In this document: positions 35,219-44,672 of the stretch, one piece after another
Layout of the letters: each line of letters begins with the position of its first letter
Numbering within the stretch: position 1 is the first letter of the stretch
Assembly (NCBI GenBank): GCA_944325335.1
Contig: CALUZR010000006.1
Location: 1-64,000 of the forward strand
Length of the DNA stretch: 64,000 nt
From: an uncultured Parabacteroides sp.
GTDB lineage: Bacteria; Bacteroidota; Bacteroidia; Bacteroidales; Tannerellaceae
Reading direction: 5' to 3'
The notes under the pieces: model-generated
Told to the model about the DNA's origin: nothing
Databases searched by the model: none
What the model saw: the letters and a program-made list of their open reading frames with translations, nothing else
Translations under genes and position numbers: made by a program

Positions 35219-35226
35219 CAAATGTA
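35219..35226 (-). promoter_or_regulatory. -7 promoter box for xylBAE
   Basis: TACATTTG on the minus strand, 24 bases upstream of the xylB ATG. No TTTG -33 box is visible, which fits an activator-dependent promoter. Confidence 0.45.
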
Positions 35227-35356
35227 ATAATAATTTCTTTTGTTTTGTAACAGACGGGCGTGTTTTTTATCCCCCAACGACTCATTCTGCATTCTGCCAG
35301 CGGGGAAACTTCCTTTCGTCCCAGATAAAGTCCGACACGCCCGGCCTAAAAGTCAA

Positions 35357-35474
35357 AACATCCGGGAGAATCTCTATCTTTAGGCTGCAGATATATATCT
35401 TTAGGTTGAAGATATGTATCTTTAAGCTGCAGATATGTATCTTTAGCCTAAAGATAGAGATTTTCTCGGATGTT
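35357..35474. repeat. 118-bp palindromic element, copy 2
   Basis: The clearest copy. The terminal inverted repeats of 30 bases (AACATCCG, then ATCTCTATCTTTAGGCT) match at 27 positions. Inside are GATATATATC, GATATGTATC and GATATGTATC at 21-bp spacing. It shares the right flank TTTCCAAGTTTTCCAA with copy 3, so the mobile or copied unit may exceed 118 bp. It lies between xylB and the biotin-carrier gene, which are both read leftward. Confidence 0.85.
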
Positions 35475-35538
35475 TCCAAGTTTTCCAACGGACCTGCCGA
35501 AATTATCCCCCGGAGGCAAATAGATTTCCAGCAGGCAT

Positions 35539-35594
35539 AAAAAAACAGAGACACAAGGGGCGCGTATAGATTGCGCTTCGCCTCATGTCTCTGT
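35539..35594 (-). terminator. Intrinsic terminator of the ruvX-def-carboxyltransferase run
   Basis: On the minus strand GACAGAGACA pairs with TGTCTCTGTT and a T-run follows; the loop holds a second GC-rich pairing. It lies 24 bases past the biotin-carrier stop. Confidence 0.7.
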
Positions 35595-35617
35595 CTATCA
35601 AATATTCCCGCAGACCG

Positions 35618-35944
35618 TTACTTCACGGCAATACGAACCATCAGATGGTCTTTCGGGATTTGCTCGCCCGCATGGACATTCACTTGTTCTATCACACCGG
35701 AAACAGGCGCCACCACGCGATTCAACATCTTCATGGCTTGATGAATCAATAACAGCTGACCAGCCTGTACTTCATCGCCTTCTTTGACTTCCAGCTCGAC
35801 GATCGTCCCCGGAAGATGCGAAATGACATCGCCAGCATAAGGTTTATGCCAGATAGGACGATGCTTGAACTTCTCGGTCAGCGTCGTTTTATATTTACGG
35901 GCCGTGACCGCAAAATCGACCAACTCTTGCTTGTTTTCTTTCAT
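35618..35944 (-). CDS. Biotin carboxyl carrier protein subunit
   Basis: A 108-residue biotinyl/lipoyl-domain protein. The biotinylation motif is HQAMKML, with the lysine flanked by methionines, and the domain starts YAGDVISHLPGTIVELEVKE. It carries carboxyl groups for the carboxyltransferase encoded 12 bases upstream. A long N-terminal segment before the domain (about 37 residues) differs from the alanine/proline-rich linkers of many carriers. The decarboxylase membrane subunit and the epimerase are not adjacent. Confidence 0.88.
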   Translation of the reverse strand: MKENKQELVDFAVTARKYKTTLTEKFKHRPIWHKPYAGDVISHLPGTIVELEVKEGDEVQAGQLLLIHQAMKMLNRVVAPVSGVIEQVNVHAGEQIPKDHLMVRIAVK

Positions 35945-35956
35945 AACACGAACGAT

Positions 35957-37504
35957 TTAGAATGGAGGCAAACCATGTTTCTTGGCCGGACGATATTCCT
36001 CTTTCGAGATAGAGAACTTCAACGCATGGAGCAACAACGAACGCGTTTCTTTCGGCTCGATAACCGAATCGATGAAACCACGCGAAGCTGCTACATACGG
36101 ATTGGCAAACTTCTCAGTATATTCCTTTACTTTCTCCTGGCGCATCGCTTCTTGGTCTTCAGCCGCCATGATTTCCTTGCGGAAAATAATATTAGCCGCT
36201 CCTTCCGGACCCATTACAGCAATCTCGGCGCTTGGCCAAGCGAATACGAAGTCTGCACCCAAGTGACGAGAGTTCATAGCGATATAACCACCGCCGTAAG
36301 CCTTGCGTAAGATAACCGTAATCTTCGGCACTGTAGCCTCTGAATAAGCATAAAGAACTTTCGCACCATGACGGATCACGCCGGCATGTTCCTGGTCGAC
36401 GCCTGGCAAATAACCCGGCATATCTTCCAACGTAATAATCGGAATATTGAACGAATCGCAGAAACGGATGAAACGAGCCGCCTTATCCGCACTGTCGCAA
36501 TCCAATACACCGGCCAATACCATTGGCTGATTTGCTACAAAGCCGACCGTCTCGCCGCCCATACGTCCGAAACCAACTACGATGTTGGCGGCCCAAAGTT
36601 GCTGTACTTCCAAGAAATCGGAATCATCCACAATACATTTGATGACATCGCGTACATCATACGGTTGCTTCGGATCCGACGGAACTACTTCTTCAATATT
36701 CAGCATGGCCGACGGTTCTTTCGGTTCGAATGCCTTCGCACGATGTTCGTTGTTCCACGGAATAAAGCTAACCAAACGCTTTACCTGATCGAAGCATTCC
36801 TGCTCGCTCTTGGCATAGAAATGAGCATTACCAGTGACTTCGGCATGTACACGTGCGCCGCCCAAATCTTCCATCGAAATATCTTCGCCCAGCACCGTCT
36901 TGATTACGTTCGGACCCGTAATAAACATCTTCGAGATGTTCTCAACCACAAACACGAAGTCTGTCAAAGCCGGAGAATAAACCGCACCACCAGCACATGG
37001 ACCCAAGATCAACGAAATCTGCGGAATCACACCTGAAGCAATCGTGTTGCGATAGAAAATCTCACCATAACCAGCCAATGCGCCGACACCTTCCTGGATA
37101 CGCGCACCACCCGAGTCGTTGATGCCGATAATCGGACACTTCATCTTCAGCGCATGATCCATAATCTTCGTGATTTTGCGCGCATGTTGCAAACCAAGCG
37201 AACCACCGGCTACTGTAAAATCTTGCGCATAAATACAAACCGGAGCACCAAAGATGGTACCCGTACCTGTCACAACGCCATCGCCCGGCAGGTCTTTCTT
37301 ATCCATACCGAAGTCACGTCCGTCGTGCTTTACAAACAAATCATACTCGTGGAATGAATTCTTGTCCAGAAGAGACAAAATACGGTCGCGGGCCGTCATC
37401 TTGCCCATCGCGATTTGCTTCTCGATGGCCGCTTCGCCGCCACCCATTTCTACAACGGCTTTTTTCTCTCTGAGGGCCAGAATGTTTTTACTTAAATCTG
37501 TCAT
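35957..37504 (-). CDS. Acyl-CoA carboxyltransferase (methylmalonyl/propionyl-CoA type)
   Basis: A 515-residue biotin-dependent carboxyltransferase with two crotonase-like halves: GGSLGLQHARKITKIMDHAL and GINDSGGARIQEGVGALAGY in the first, PIITLEDMPGYLPGVDQEHA and RKAYGGGYIAMNSRHLGADF in the second. In Bacteroidales this protein usually works in the succinate-to-propionate route as methylmalonyl-CoA decarboxylase alpha or propionyl-CoA carboxylase beta. It starts 15 bases after def and precedes the biotin carrier by 12, so the four genes ruvX, def, this and the carrier form one run. Confidence 0.88.
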   Translation of the reverse strand: MTDLSKNILALREKKAVVEMGGGEAAIEKQIAMGKMTARDRILSLLDKNSFHEYDLFVKHDGRDFGMDKKDLPGDGVVTGTGTIFGAPVCIYAQDFTVAGGSLGLQHARKITKIMDHALKMKCPIIGINDSGGARIQEGVGALAGYGEIFYRNTIASGVIPQISLILGPCAGGAVYSPALTDFVFVVENISKMFITGPNVIKTVLGEDISMEDLGGARVHAEVTGNAHFYAKSEQECFDQVKRLVSFIPWNNEHRAKAFEPKEPSAMLNIEEVVPSDPKQPYDVRDVIKCIVDDSDFLEVQQLWAANIVVGFGRMGGETVGFVANQPMVLAGVLDCDSADKAARFIRFCDSFNIPIITLEDMPGYLPGVDQEHAGVIRHGAKVLYAYSEATVPKITVILRKAYGGGYIAMNSRHLGADFVFAWPSAEIAVMGPEGAANIIFRKEIMAAEDQEAMRQEKVKEYTEKFANPYVAASRGFIDSVIEPKETRSLLLHALKFSISKEEYRPAKKHGLPPF

Positions 37505-37519
37505 AACTTACTTGTTTTA

Positions 37520-38077
37520 TTATTTCCCGACAGCCTTCGCCCGATAAGCACAGCGAGCTGTCCCTTTAATAATACTGTTCAACTTGCTTTTATTCAATTG
37601 ACGACGAATGGCCGAAATATTGTCGATGAAAACATGCCCCGTGAGATGCTCGCACTCATGTTGGACGACGCGTGCGGCATAATCGTGAAGCTCTTCGGTA
37701 TGTTCTTCCCAATTTTCGTCCCAATATTTGACCCGAATCCGTGTCGAACGAGCCACCTTTTCGTGAATACCAGGCAAACTCAGGCAGCCTTCTTCCATCG
37801 AAACGGTTTCTTCGCTCTTCTCCAAGAAAACCGGATTAATCATTGCCCGCTTAAAGTCTTTGCACTCCGGATAATCATCACTAATCACACTGGCATCAAT
37901 CACCAACACCTGCAACGGCAATCCGACTTGTGGACCAGCCAAGCCGACGCCATCCGCATGATACATCGTTTCGAACATATTCGCGACTAATTGCTTCAAA
38001 TCAGGATAATCCTGAGGAACCGGCTCAGCCTCTTGCCTAAGGACAGGCTGGCCGTATAAATAGATAGGTAAAATCAT
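37520..38077 (-). CDS. def: Peptide deformylase
   Basis: A 185-residue iron-type hydrolase removing the N-formyl group from new proteins. All three motifs are present: GVGLAGPQVGL, EEGCLSLPG (metal-binding Cys) and QHECEHLTG (HExxH-type metal site and catalytic Glu). Its ATG overlaps the ruvX stop by four bases. Confidence 0.95.
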   Translation of the reverse strand: MILPIYLYGQPVLRQEAEPVPQDYPDLKQLVANMFETMYHADGVGLAGPQVGLPLQVLVIDASVISDDYPECKDFKRAMINPVFLEKSEETVSMEEGCLSLPGIHEKVARSTRIRVKYWDENWEEHTEELHDYAARVVQHECEHLTGHVFIDNISAIRRQLNKSKLNSIIKGTARCAYRAKAVGK

Positions 38078-38502
38078 ACGTTATATTGATATTTTTTACT
38101 TTCCAAATATGCTTGAAGAATAATGACAGCACTGATTTCATCCACCAGCCCTTTCTCCTGGCGCTTCTTCTTTTTCAACCCGCCCGAAAGCATGGCTTGA
38201 TGCGCCATGACCGAGGTAAAACGCTCGTCATAATATTGAATAGGAATAGAAGGAATTGCACGCTTGAGGTGAGCCACAAATGCTTCCACGTATTTCATGT
38301 TCTCCGACGGTTCGTTGTTCATCTGCTTGGGTAAACCCACTACAAACAAATCTACGGCCTCTTTTGCTACATAATTTACAAGATAGTGAACCACTTCTCC
38401 GCTCGGGACAGTAGTCAAACCGTTTGCAATCATCTGTAACGGATCTGTCACAGCCAAACCTGTTCGCTTCCGACCATAATCTATTGCTATAATTCTTCCC
38501 AT
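38074..38502 (-). CDS. ruvX: YqgF/RuvX-type Holliday-junction resolvase-like nuclease
   Basis: A 142-residue RNase H-fold protein: MGRIIAIDYGRKRTGLAVTD supplies the first catalytic aspartate, VGLPKQMNNEPS and YDERFTSVMAHQ follow, and VDEISAVIILQAYLES supplies the last acid. The family acts in 16S rRNA maturation and perhaps recombination. The start at 38502 matches the family. A -7 box lies only five bases upstream, so the message may be leaderless or start at the next methionine. Confidence 0.88.
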   Translation of the reverse strand: MGRIIAIDYGRKRTGLAVTDPLQMIANGLTTVPSGEVVHYLVNYVAKEAVDLFVVGLPKQMNNEPSENMKYVEAFVAHLKRAIPSIPIQYYDERFTSVMAHQAMLSGGLKKKKRQEKGLVDEISAVIILQAYLESKKYQYNV

Positions 38503-38506
38503 GGCC

Positions 38507-38514
38507 GCAAAGAT
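38507..38514 (-). promoter_or_regulatory. -7 promoter box abutting ruvX
   Basis: TATCTTTG on the minus strand ends five bases before the ATG at 38502. Confidence 0.4.
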
Positions 38515-38568
38515 ACAATATTTATAAATACCTCGCTTACACAAAAGGAGAAAAAGTGTGCATTTCTA

Positions 38569-39966
38569 CTAATAGGCATTCTTTTCACCCCTAAACATAT
38601 TCAGAAGTGTAACCACAATTATCTTCAAATCCAAGAAGAAAGACCAATTTTCGATATACCATACATCACGTTTTACACGTCCTTCCATTTGTTCTAACGT
38701 CTTAGTCTCTCCTCGATAACCTGTCACTTGTGCCCAACCCGTTACGCCTGGTTTTACCAAATGACGTACCATATACTTATCAATCAAACTGGAATACTGC
38801 TCCGTATGTTTCAACATGTGTGGACGCGGACCAACTACCGACATATCGCCCTTCAAGACATTAATAAACTGAGGAAACTCGTCCAAATTCGTCCGCCGTA
38901 AGAAATCCCCTATTTTTGTCTTTCGAGGATCATCTTTTTCTGCTTGTTTTGTATCGGCTTCGGCATTGACACGCATCGTACGGAATTTGTAGCACTCAAA
39001 GTCCCGCCCATACAAACCAGTTCGCTTCTGTTTGAAGAATATAGGCCCTGGAGAACTTCTTTTTATCAAAAATCCAACTACTACATATAAAATGGGGAAA
39101 ATCGTACACAATACGACCAAAGAAAAGCCAATATCAAAAGCCCGCTTCAATGCACGATTATAAAAAGCCTGCAAAGGTTCACGGCGCACAGTTATAATAG
39201 GAATGGACTCCATAATTTCCATTACCATGCTTTTCTTCACATTCCGATAAAATTCAGGGACAATAAAGAAACGAATCATGTGTTTTTCCGAAAAATCCAA
39301 CAAACGAAGAATCTTATCATCATTTGTTCCTGGAAGTGTACAATATATCTCATCCACGTCGTGCGCCAAAGCATATCCTTCCACTTTATCCGTTGTTCCT
39401 AAATAATTAGGCAATACATTTTTCAATACCTGATTATCGTCAAAAAAACCTAAGATATTGAACCCGGAAGAGATGTCATCCTTCATGACTCGATATAAAT
39501 CCATTCCGTTCTTTCCAGCTCCAACAATAACAACCTTCTTAAAATTATAACCCTTACGTCGATAGAACTTCAACATCATACGCACCAACACACGCCAACA
39601 AGAAAAAACGACAATTGTAGATACGTAATATACCAATAAGAACGTAGCCAACACGTCCCCGACATTCAGAAATACCAAACAAGTTGCAAATAAAAATATC
39701 AATAGCGTAATCACAGAAAACGCCCGTTGCACCACCTTGTCCAAATAGACAATCGAGCGATGCAATTGAATAGGTACGAAATAGAGAGAGAAGAAGTAGC
39801 AAAAATTCAATAGCAACAATACTTCCCTCAAATTGTTAGATATAGCACGCGTATAAAGCGGTCCTAACAAACTATATACGAGGATAAACATCAAGTTCAA
39901 AACGACTAAATCGCCTATCCCGATGAGCCATTGGATCAGATATCCATGTTTCTTGTCAAATTCCAT
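38569..39966 (-). CDS. Undecaprenyl-phosphate sugar phosphotransferase (WcaJ-like)
   Basis: A 465-residue polyisoprenyl-phosphate hexose-1-phosphate transferase that starts exopolysaccharide or capsule repeat synthesis. The N-terminus has about four membrane spans, the middle a nucleotide-binding CoA-binding-like domain (KVVIVGAGKNGMDLYRVMKD), and after a further span the catalytic domain shows SSPGPIFFKQKRTGLYGRDF, CYKFRTMRVNAEADTKQAEK and SVVGPRPHM to GVTGWAQVTGYRGETKT. It stands alone here; no capsule gene set surrounds it, so it may initiate a locus elsewhere. Confidence 0.9.
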   Translation of the reverse strand: MEFDKKHGYLIQWLIGIGDLVVLNLMFILVYSLLGPLYTRAISNNLREVLLLLNFCYFFSLYFVPIQLHRSIVYLDKVVQRAFSVITLLIFLFATCLVFLNVGDVLATFLLVYYVSTIVVFSCWRVLVRMMLKFYRRKGYNFKKVVIVGAGKNGMDLYRVMKDDISSGFNILGFFDDNQVLKNVLPNYLGTTDKVEGYALAHDVDEIYCTLPGTNDDKILRLLDFSEKHMIRFFIVPEFYRNVKKSMVMEIMESIPIITVRREPLQAFYNRALKRAFDIGFSLVVLCTIFPILYVVVGFLIKRSSPGPIFFKQKRTGLYGRDFECYKFRTMRVNAEADTKQAEKDDPRKTKIGDFLRRTNLDEFPQFINVLKGDMSVVGPRPHMLKHTEQYSSLIDKYMVRHLVKPGVTGWAQVTGYRGETKTLEQMEGRVKRDVWYIENWSFFLDLKIIVVTLLNMFRGEKNAY

Positions 39967-39995
39967 TTCTATTTATATATCGCATTTGATAAATG

Positions 39996-40003
39996 CAAAT
40001 ATA
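39996..40003 (-). promoter_or_regulatory. -7 promoter box for the WcaJ-like gene
   Basis: TATATTTG on the minus strand, followed by a palindrome GCATTTATCAAATGC between the box and the start codon. Confidence 0.5.
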
Positions 40004-40018
40004 CGCAAATTTTCTCAT

Positions 40019-40054
40019 AAAAAAGAGAGGCGCACATATTTGTGCACCTCTCTA
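40019..40054 (-). terminator. Intrinsic terminator of the OmpA-type gene
   Basis: On the minus strand AGAGAGGTGCACA pairs with TGTGCGCCTCTCT and is followed by Ts. Confidence 0.8.
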
Positions 40055-40080
40055 CTATTTTTTAGTATTATGCAGAATGA

Positions 40081-41229
40081 TTATTTGTTGTCTGCACGCA
40101 TAATAACTACGCGGTTCCAACTATTTTCACTATACGGTTGTTCTTCGCAACCCTTCCATTCTACTGTAATCTGATCTGAAGAGATACCATATTTCTCTGT
40201 CAGTTCTTTAGCAACGGCTTTCGCACGCTTTTCAGACAATTGCATGTTGTAATCAGCTTTACCAGTCTTCTTGTCCGCATAACCAATCACCTTGATAGGT
40301 ACATTGTTTGCTTTAATGTACTCAGCTGTATTGTAGATATTAATGTGTTGATTCTTATCGATCTTTGCACTGTTCAAGCGGAAGAATACTACATTATCTA
40401 CTACATTATTAACAACTTCTGTAACTGTCTCTTTGCATTCCGGGCAAGAAACCGGACGTTTGCTCAACTCTTCGTTCTCAGCACGTAACGCATTGATCTG
40501 ATCGTTCAAATCGTTCAACAAATCGTAATCCATCGGTTCCAATACTTCGAAATCAGTCTTACCCAACTTGAATGTCAAACCAGCTGTCAACTGACCAATT
40601 CCATCCGTCAAGTGATACATCGATACACGGTTGAATTGTTCATTCAATAATGAACCCTGAACTTCAATGTTCAAATCAACACGCTTGCTCAAACGGAAAG
40701 CCGTCAAGATACCAAAATTCACCGTCGGAGATTCTGTTCTTGCAAATTCCTGAGATTCGGTAGTCTTGAAACGTTGTGCATAACCAAGACCGACCCAAGG
40801 AATCAAACGGAATACCTTCTTTTCATTATAAGGAGCCCAGAAATTAGTTACATCCCACAAGAAGTCTGCATGAGCTGCAAAATACTTATTGTGTTGCATA
40901 ATTTCTGCATTGTCTCCTACAAAGCCATGCAAAATACCACCATTTGCTTGAATACGGAATCCTAAGTAAGGATTAAACCATTTACCAAACGAGAACTGAG
41001 GCGCAAAGTTCAAACGGTTCTTGAAATCTGCTTCCCCGTTCTGGTCACCAAACAAGGTACTTACACCACCGGCAATTGAAATGAACCAATTGTCTTTCGC
41101 TTTATTCTTCTTGAAATTGGTCTTATAACCCTTTTCAGTACTAAAACCTACCTGAGGTTGGTACTCTTGTGCCGCGGATGATAATACAAATCCCGACAAC
41201 ACTGCTAACAATAATGCTTTCACTTTCAT
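40081..41229 (-). CDS. OmpA-family outer-membrane porin-like protein
   Basis: A 382-residue protein: a signal peptide (MKVKALLLAVLSGFVLSSAA), an N-terminal eight-strand-type barrel (to about residue 220), a short coiled coil (NDLNDQINALRAENEELSKR), a paired-cysteine linker (CPECKETV) and a C-terminal OmpA domain (VVFFRLNSAKIDKNQ, then YADKKTGKADYNMQLSEKRA) that binds peptidoglycan. AT-rich third positions and a consensus promoter point to high expression, typical for the major OmpA-type proteins of this order. Confidence 0.9.
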   Translation of the reverse strand: MKVKALLLAVLSGFVLSSAAQEYQPQVGFSTEKGYKTNFKKNKAKDNWFISIAGGVSTLFGDQNGEADFKNRLNFAPQFSFGKWFNPYLGFRIQANGGILHGFVGDNAEIMQHNKYFAAHADFLWDVTNFWAPYNEKKVFRLIPWVGLGYAQRFKTTESQEFARTESPTVNFGILTAFRLSKRVDLNIEVQGSLLNEQFNRVSMYHLTDGIGQLTAGLTFKLGKTDFEVLEPMDYDLLNDLNDQINALRAENEELSKRPVSCPECKETVTEVVNNVVDNVVFFRLNSAKIDKNQHINIYNTAEYIKANNVPIKVIGYADKKTGKADYNMQLSEKRAKAVAKELTEKYGISSDQITVEWKGCEEQPYSENSWNRVVIMRADNK

Positions 41230-41286
41230 AATCTATCAACATTTTTAAATTAAACAATCTACATTTGTCATCTTGCAAAAGCAATG

Positions 41287-41317
41287 CAAAATTAATGTTT
41301 TATACCCATATAACAAA
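41287..41317 (-). promoter_or_regulatory. Consensus promoter for the OmpA-type gene
   Basis: TTTG at 41317-41314, a 19-base spacer and TAATTTTG at 41294-41287 on the minus strand, giving a leader of about 50 bases. Confidence 0.7.
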
Positions 41318-41353
41318 CGAAAAATCTAAATTGTTTTCTTTTATGCAATTTTT

Positions 41354-42226
41354 TTACTCCTTCGTCAATTGTATTAGGTATTGTCCATACTGGTTTTTCA
41401 GCATGGGTTGGGCTATTTGCCGTAAACGCGCAGCATTTATCCATCCATTGCGGTAGGCGATTTCTTCCAGACAAGCTACCTTCAGACCCTGCCGCTTTTC
41501 AATGACTTCGATAAAGGTGGATGCTTCCGAAAGGGAATCGTGCGTGCCAGTATCCAGCCAGGCGAATCCTCTTCCTAACAATTGTACTTTCAGTTTTTCT
41601 CGGTTAAGAAACTCTTGATTCACAGAAGTAATTTCCAACTCGCCCCGTGCCGATGGTTTAATGCCACGCGCCACTTCAACCACTTCGTTCGGATAGAAGT
41701 AAAGTCCTACCACCGCGTAATTGGATTTCGGCTCGCGAGGCTTTTCTTCGATGCTGATCACATTGCCTTCCGCATCAAACTCGACCACACCGTAGCGTTC
41801 CGGATCGTTCACATAATAACCAAACACGGCCGCATTTCCCGCATTAGCCATTGATACGGATTCTTTCAACATAGCCGAAAAACTTTGTCCGTAAAAGATA
41901 TTATCGCCCAACACCAAGCATACGGAATCGCTTCCAATAAAGTCCGCTCCTATCAAAAAGGCCTGTGCCAATCCGTCGGGCGAAGGTTGCTCGGCATATT
42001 CGAAGCGCACGCCGTAATCGCTCCCATCGCCCAACAATCGACGGAAGCCCGGCAAATCTTGAGGCGTAGAGATAATCAATATCTCCCGAATTCCTGCCAA
42101 CATCAACACGGAGATAGGATAATACACCATCGGCTTGTCGTATATCGGGAGCAATTGTTTCGATACGCCCTTCGTTATCGGATATAAACGAGTGCCTGAA
42201 CCACCGGCTAATACGATACCTTTCAT
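41354..42226 (-). CDS. rfbA: Glucose-1-phosphate thymidylyltransferase
   Basis: A 290-residue nucleotidyltransferase making dTDP-glucose, the first step to dTDP-rhamnose. [20 protein letters not shown] is the nucleotide-binding loop, [20 protein letters not shown] the substrate loop and [13 protein letters not shown] the metal-binding aspartate. The length is standard. rfbB, rfbC and rfbD are not adjacent, which is usual for some Bacteroidales. No consensus promoter is obvious in the 150-base gap upstream. Confidence 0.95.
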   Translation of the reverse strand: MKGIVLAGGSGTRLYPITKGVSKQLLPIYDKPMVYYPISVLMLAGIREILIISTPQDLPGFRRLLGDGSDYGVRFEYAEQPSPDGLAQAFLIGADFIGSDSVCLVLGDNIFYGQSFSAMLKESVSMANAGNAAVFGYYVNDPERYGVVEFDAEGNVISIEEKPREPKSNYAVVGLYFYPNEVVEVARGIKPSARGELEITSVNQEFLNREKLKVQLLGRGFAWLDTGTHDSLSEASTFIEVIEKRQGLKVACLEEIAYRNGWINAARLRQIAQPMLKNQYGQYLIQLTKE

Positions 42227-42376
42227 TTTTCCCTTATCTTTTAGATTAAAAACCTTTGTATATATAAAAAGATATAGGAGAAAATGTTCAAAGAAACACC
42301 TAATTTTTTCTTCTTTCCTAAGATTTTTTCAATGCTTAGGGCTGCTTTGATCTTTTTCTCCCTTATTTTCTGCTAT

Positions 42377-44587
42377 TTATTCATACCAAACCGGACCTGG
42401 CTGGTTACTCATTTCGAATTGCAACGTGTCGCCTTGCATGATCATCTCGTGCGTAATGTAGCTCTTCGTATAGGGTTGGCCATTTACCTTTACCGATTGG
42501 ATGTAAATATTATCCCGGCTTACGTTCTTCGCCTGTATGGTGAAGGTCTTCCCATTGTCCAGGTGCATTTTCACTTCGGGGAAGAGCGGCGTGCCGATTT
42601 CATACCGTCCACTCACAGGGTCGACCGGATAGAAGCCCATTGCGCTGAAGACATACCATGACGACATCTGTCCGCAATCCTCGTTTCCACAAAGTCCGTC
42701 TGGTGTATTCATATATAATGTATGCATCACTTGGGCGGCATATTGTTGCGTCTTCCAAGGTTCTTTCGTCCGATTGAAGAGGTAAATCACGTGGTGTCCC
42801 GGCTCGTTTCCATGTGCATATTGCCCAATCATTCCCGTACTGAATATAGGTAATTGGGAAGAATCGGTCGGATTAAACGTAAACATGCTATCCAGACGCT
42901 GGGCGAAACGTTCCTCGCCTCCGGTCAATTCGATTAATCCTTCGATATCATGTTGTACGGACCAGTAATATTGCCATCCGTTGCTTTCGCAGATGTCTTC
43001 GATATATTCCTCTGGATCGTAATCCGGAATGAAATTTCCTTTCGAATCGCGCGGTTGCATGAATGATGTCGCGGGATTGAACACATTACGATAGTTCTGC
43101 GCCCGCTTGTCGAACTCGGCCGCTATGTCTTTCTTCCCCATCGCTTCGGCCATGCGGGCAATGCAATAGTCGTCATAGGCATATTCCATCGTCTTCGACA
43201 TCGACCAGTTTTCAGCATCGCGTGGTACATAACCATGCTTTTTATAGAAACCGATAGAACGGTAATCATCACGGTTGGCCGAAGCGACGCAGGCTTCCAA
43301 TGCCTTTTCGGCATCAAAGTTTCCAATACCTTTCAGATACGCATCCACAATCACGGGCACGGCATGATAACCAATCATCATATCCGTCTCGCACCCATAA
43401 AGGTTCCACAAAGGCAATGCTCCGCTTTGCTCATAGAAATGGAGGAAACATTCTATCATATCGTTCACACGCTTCGGTTGGATATAGGTAAACAACGGAT
43501 GCGAAGCGCGATACGTATCCCAAAGCGAGAAGGTGGAATAGTTCGTCCATCCGTCTGCCTGGTGCGTCTTTCCGTCCGGACCTAAATACATTCCATCTAC
43601 ATCCGAATAAATCGTAGGCGCCAACATGGCATGATACATCGCCGTATAGAAGACGGTCTTCAGGTCGGCATCTTCCGAAGTGACCTCTATCTTGCCCAAC
43701 ACGTCGTTCCAACGTGCCACGGCTTGCTGGTGGTAATAATCAAAATCATCCTTCGGCACTTCGGCTTCGAGGTTCTTGGCCGCCCCTTCCATGCTAACAC
43801 CCGAAAGGGCCGTCGTCACCAATATCTCCTCATTCTTTGCGGTTTTAAAGTTGAACGTAGCCACCGTAGCCGTACCGATGCGTCCGGCATCTTTGGTTTC
43901 AATTGCCGTAGTATCTAATGTGAAAGAATCGAACGGACGGGAGAAGCGCGTCTGGAAATAAACATGTTGTTTGGGCGACCATCCCATTGAATGGCGATAA
44001 CCCCGAATCGTACACGAATCGACTACCTCGACATGCGAATCCGTCGTAAAGTCCCAATTCATCGCCTTCTTTAAGTTTAAGATAATGGAAGCATCCGCTT
44101 CGGGGAACGTATATCGCTGGATACCGCACCGCTCCGTCGAAGTCAACTCTACATTAATATTATAGTCTTTCAGCCATACGCGGTAATAACCGGCCGATGC
44201 CTGCTCGTCGTTGTGCGAGAAAGAGGAATAAATACCCAGCGGGGCGTCTGCCTTTTTATAAGGATTCGTCACAGGCATAAACGAAATGTCATACAAATCA
44301 CCCGCCCCCGTACCTGAAAGGTGCGTATGACTAAACCCAGCAATTGTCGAATCGGGATAGAAATAACCCGAGATGCGATCCCAGCCAGGCAATCCGTTGT
44401 CCGGACTAAGTTGCACCATGCCAAAGGGGACTTGCGCTCCCGGATACGTATTACCCGTAAAATCGGTTCCAATCATAGGATTCGTGTATTGCACCAATCC
44501 CATTTCTTCGCCCGCCTCTTGCTTCGGCGCACAAGACATGGCCGCCAACAAAGACACCGCGCATACGAAAGATAATTTGTGTTTCAT
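42377..44587 (-). CDS. GH92 alpha-mannosidase lipoprotein
   Basis: A 736-residue glycoside hydrolase family 92 enzyme. The signal peptide MKHKLSFVCAVSLLAAMSC ends in a lipobox cysteine, so it is a lipoprotein. NPMIGTDFTGNTYPGAQVPF and ISGYFYPDSTIAGFSHTHLS are the N-terminal signature; GNEPGHHVIYLFNRTKEPWK and GNEDCGQMSSWYVFSAMGFY carry catalytic and calcium-site residues. Family members remove terminal alpha-1,2/1,3-mannose from N-glycans with inversion. There is no SusC/D pair next to it; it has its own promoter. Confidence 0.92.
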   Translation of the reverse strand: MKHKLSFVCAVSLLAAMSCAPKQEAGEEMGLVQYTNPMIGTDFTGNTYPGAQVPFGMVQLSPDNGLPGWDRISGYFYPDSTIAGFSHTHLSGTGAGDLYDISFMPVTNPYKKADAPLGIYSSFSHNDEQASAGYYRVWLKDYNINVELTSTERCGIQRYTFPEADASIILNLKKAMNWDFTTDSHVEVVDSCTIRGYRHSMGWSPKQHVYFQTRFSRPFDSFTLDTTAIETKDAGRIGTATVATFNFKTAKNEEILVTTALSGVSMEGAAKNLEAEVPKDDFDYYHQQAVARWNDVLGKIEVTSEDADLKTVFYTAMYHAMLAPTIYSDVDGMYLGPDGKTHQADGWTNYSTFSLWDTYRASHPLFTYIQPKRVNDMIECFLHFYEQSGALPLWNLYGCETDMMIGYHAVPVIVDAYLKGIGNFDAEKALEACVASANRDDYRSIGFYKKHGYVPRDAENWSMSKTMEYAYDDYCIARMAEAMGKKDIAAEFDKRAQNYRNVFNPATSFMQPRDSKGNFIPDYDPEEYIEDICESNGWQYYWSVQHDIEGLIELTGGEERFAQRLDSMFTFNPTDSSQLPIFSTGMIGQYAHGNEPGHHVIYLFNRTKEPWKTQQYAAQVMHTLYMNTPDGLCGNEDCGQMSSWYVFSAMGFYPVDPVSGRYEIGTPLFPEVKMHLDNGKTFTIQAKNVSRDNIYIQSVKVNGQPYTKSYITHEMIMQGDTLQFEMSNQPGPVWYE

Positions 44588-44621
44588 GTGTTGTTCGTTG
44601 TTTGTTAATTACTTTTGAATG

Positions 44622-44629
44622 CAAATATA
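44622..44629 (-). promoter_or_regulatory. -7 promoter box for the GH92 gene
   Basis: TATATTTG on the minus strand, 35 bases upstream of the ATG. Confidence 0.5.
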
Positions 44630-44672
44630 AGGAATATTTATAAATGTGGCAAAAAGGGGGAGGAAATTGCGT

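Noticed and set aside
35154-35554. Open frames on both strands through the 118-bp element (also at 45143-45612 and 59529-59903), with IFRLKIY-type heptads
   Set aside because: Openness follows from the 21-bp (seven-codon) unit and is present on both strands; no start context or homology supports translation.
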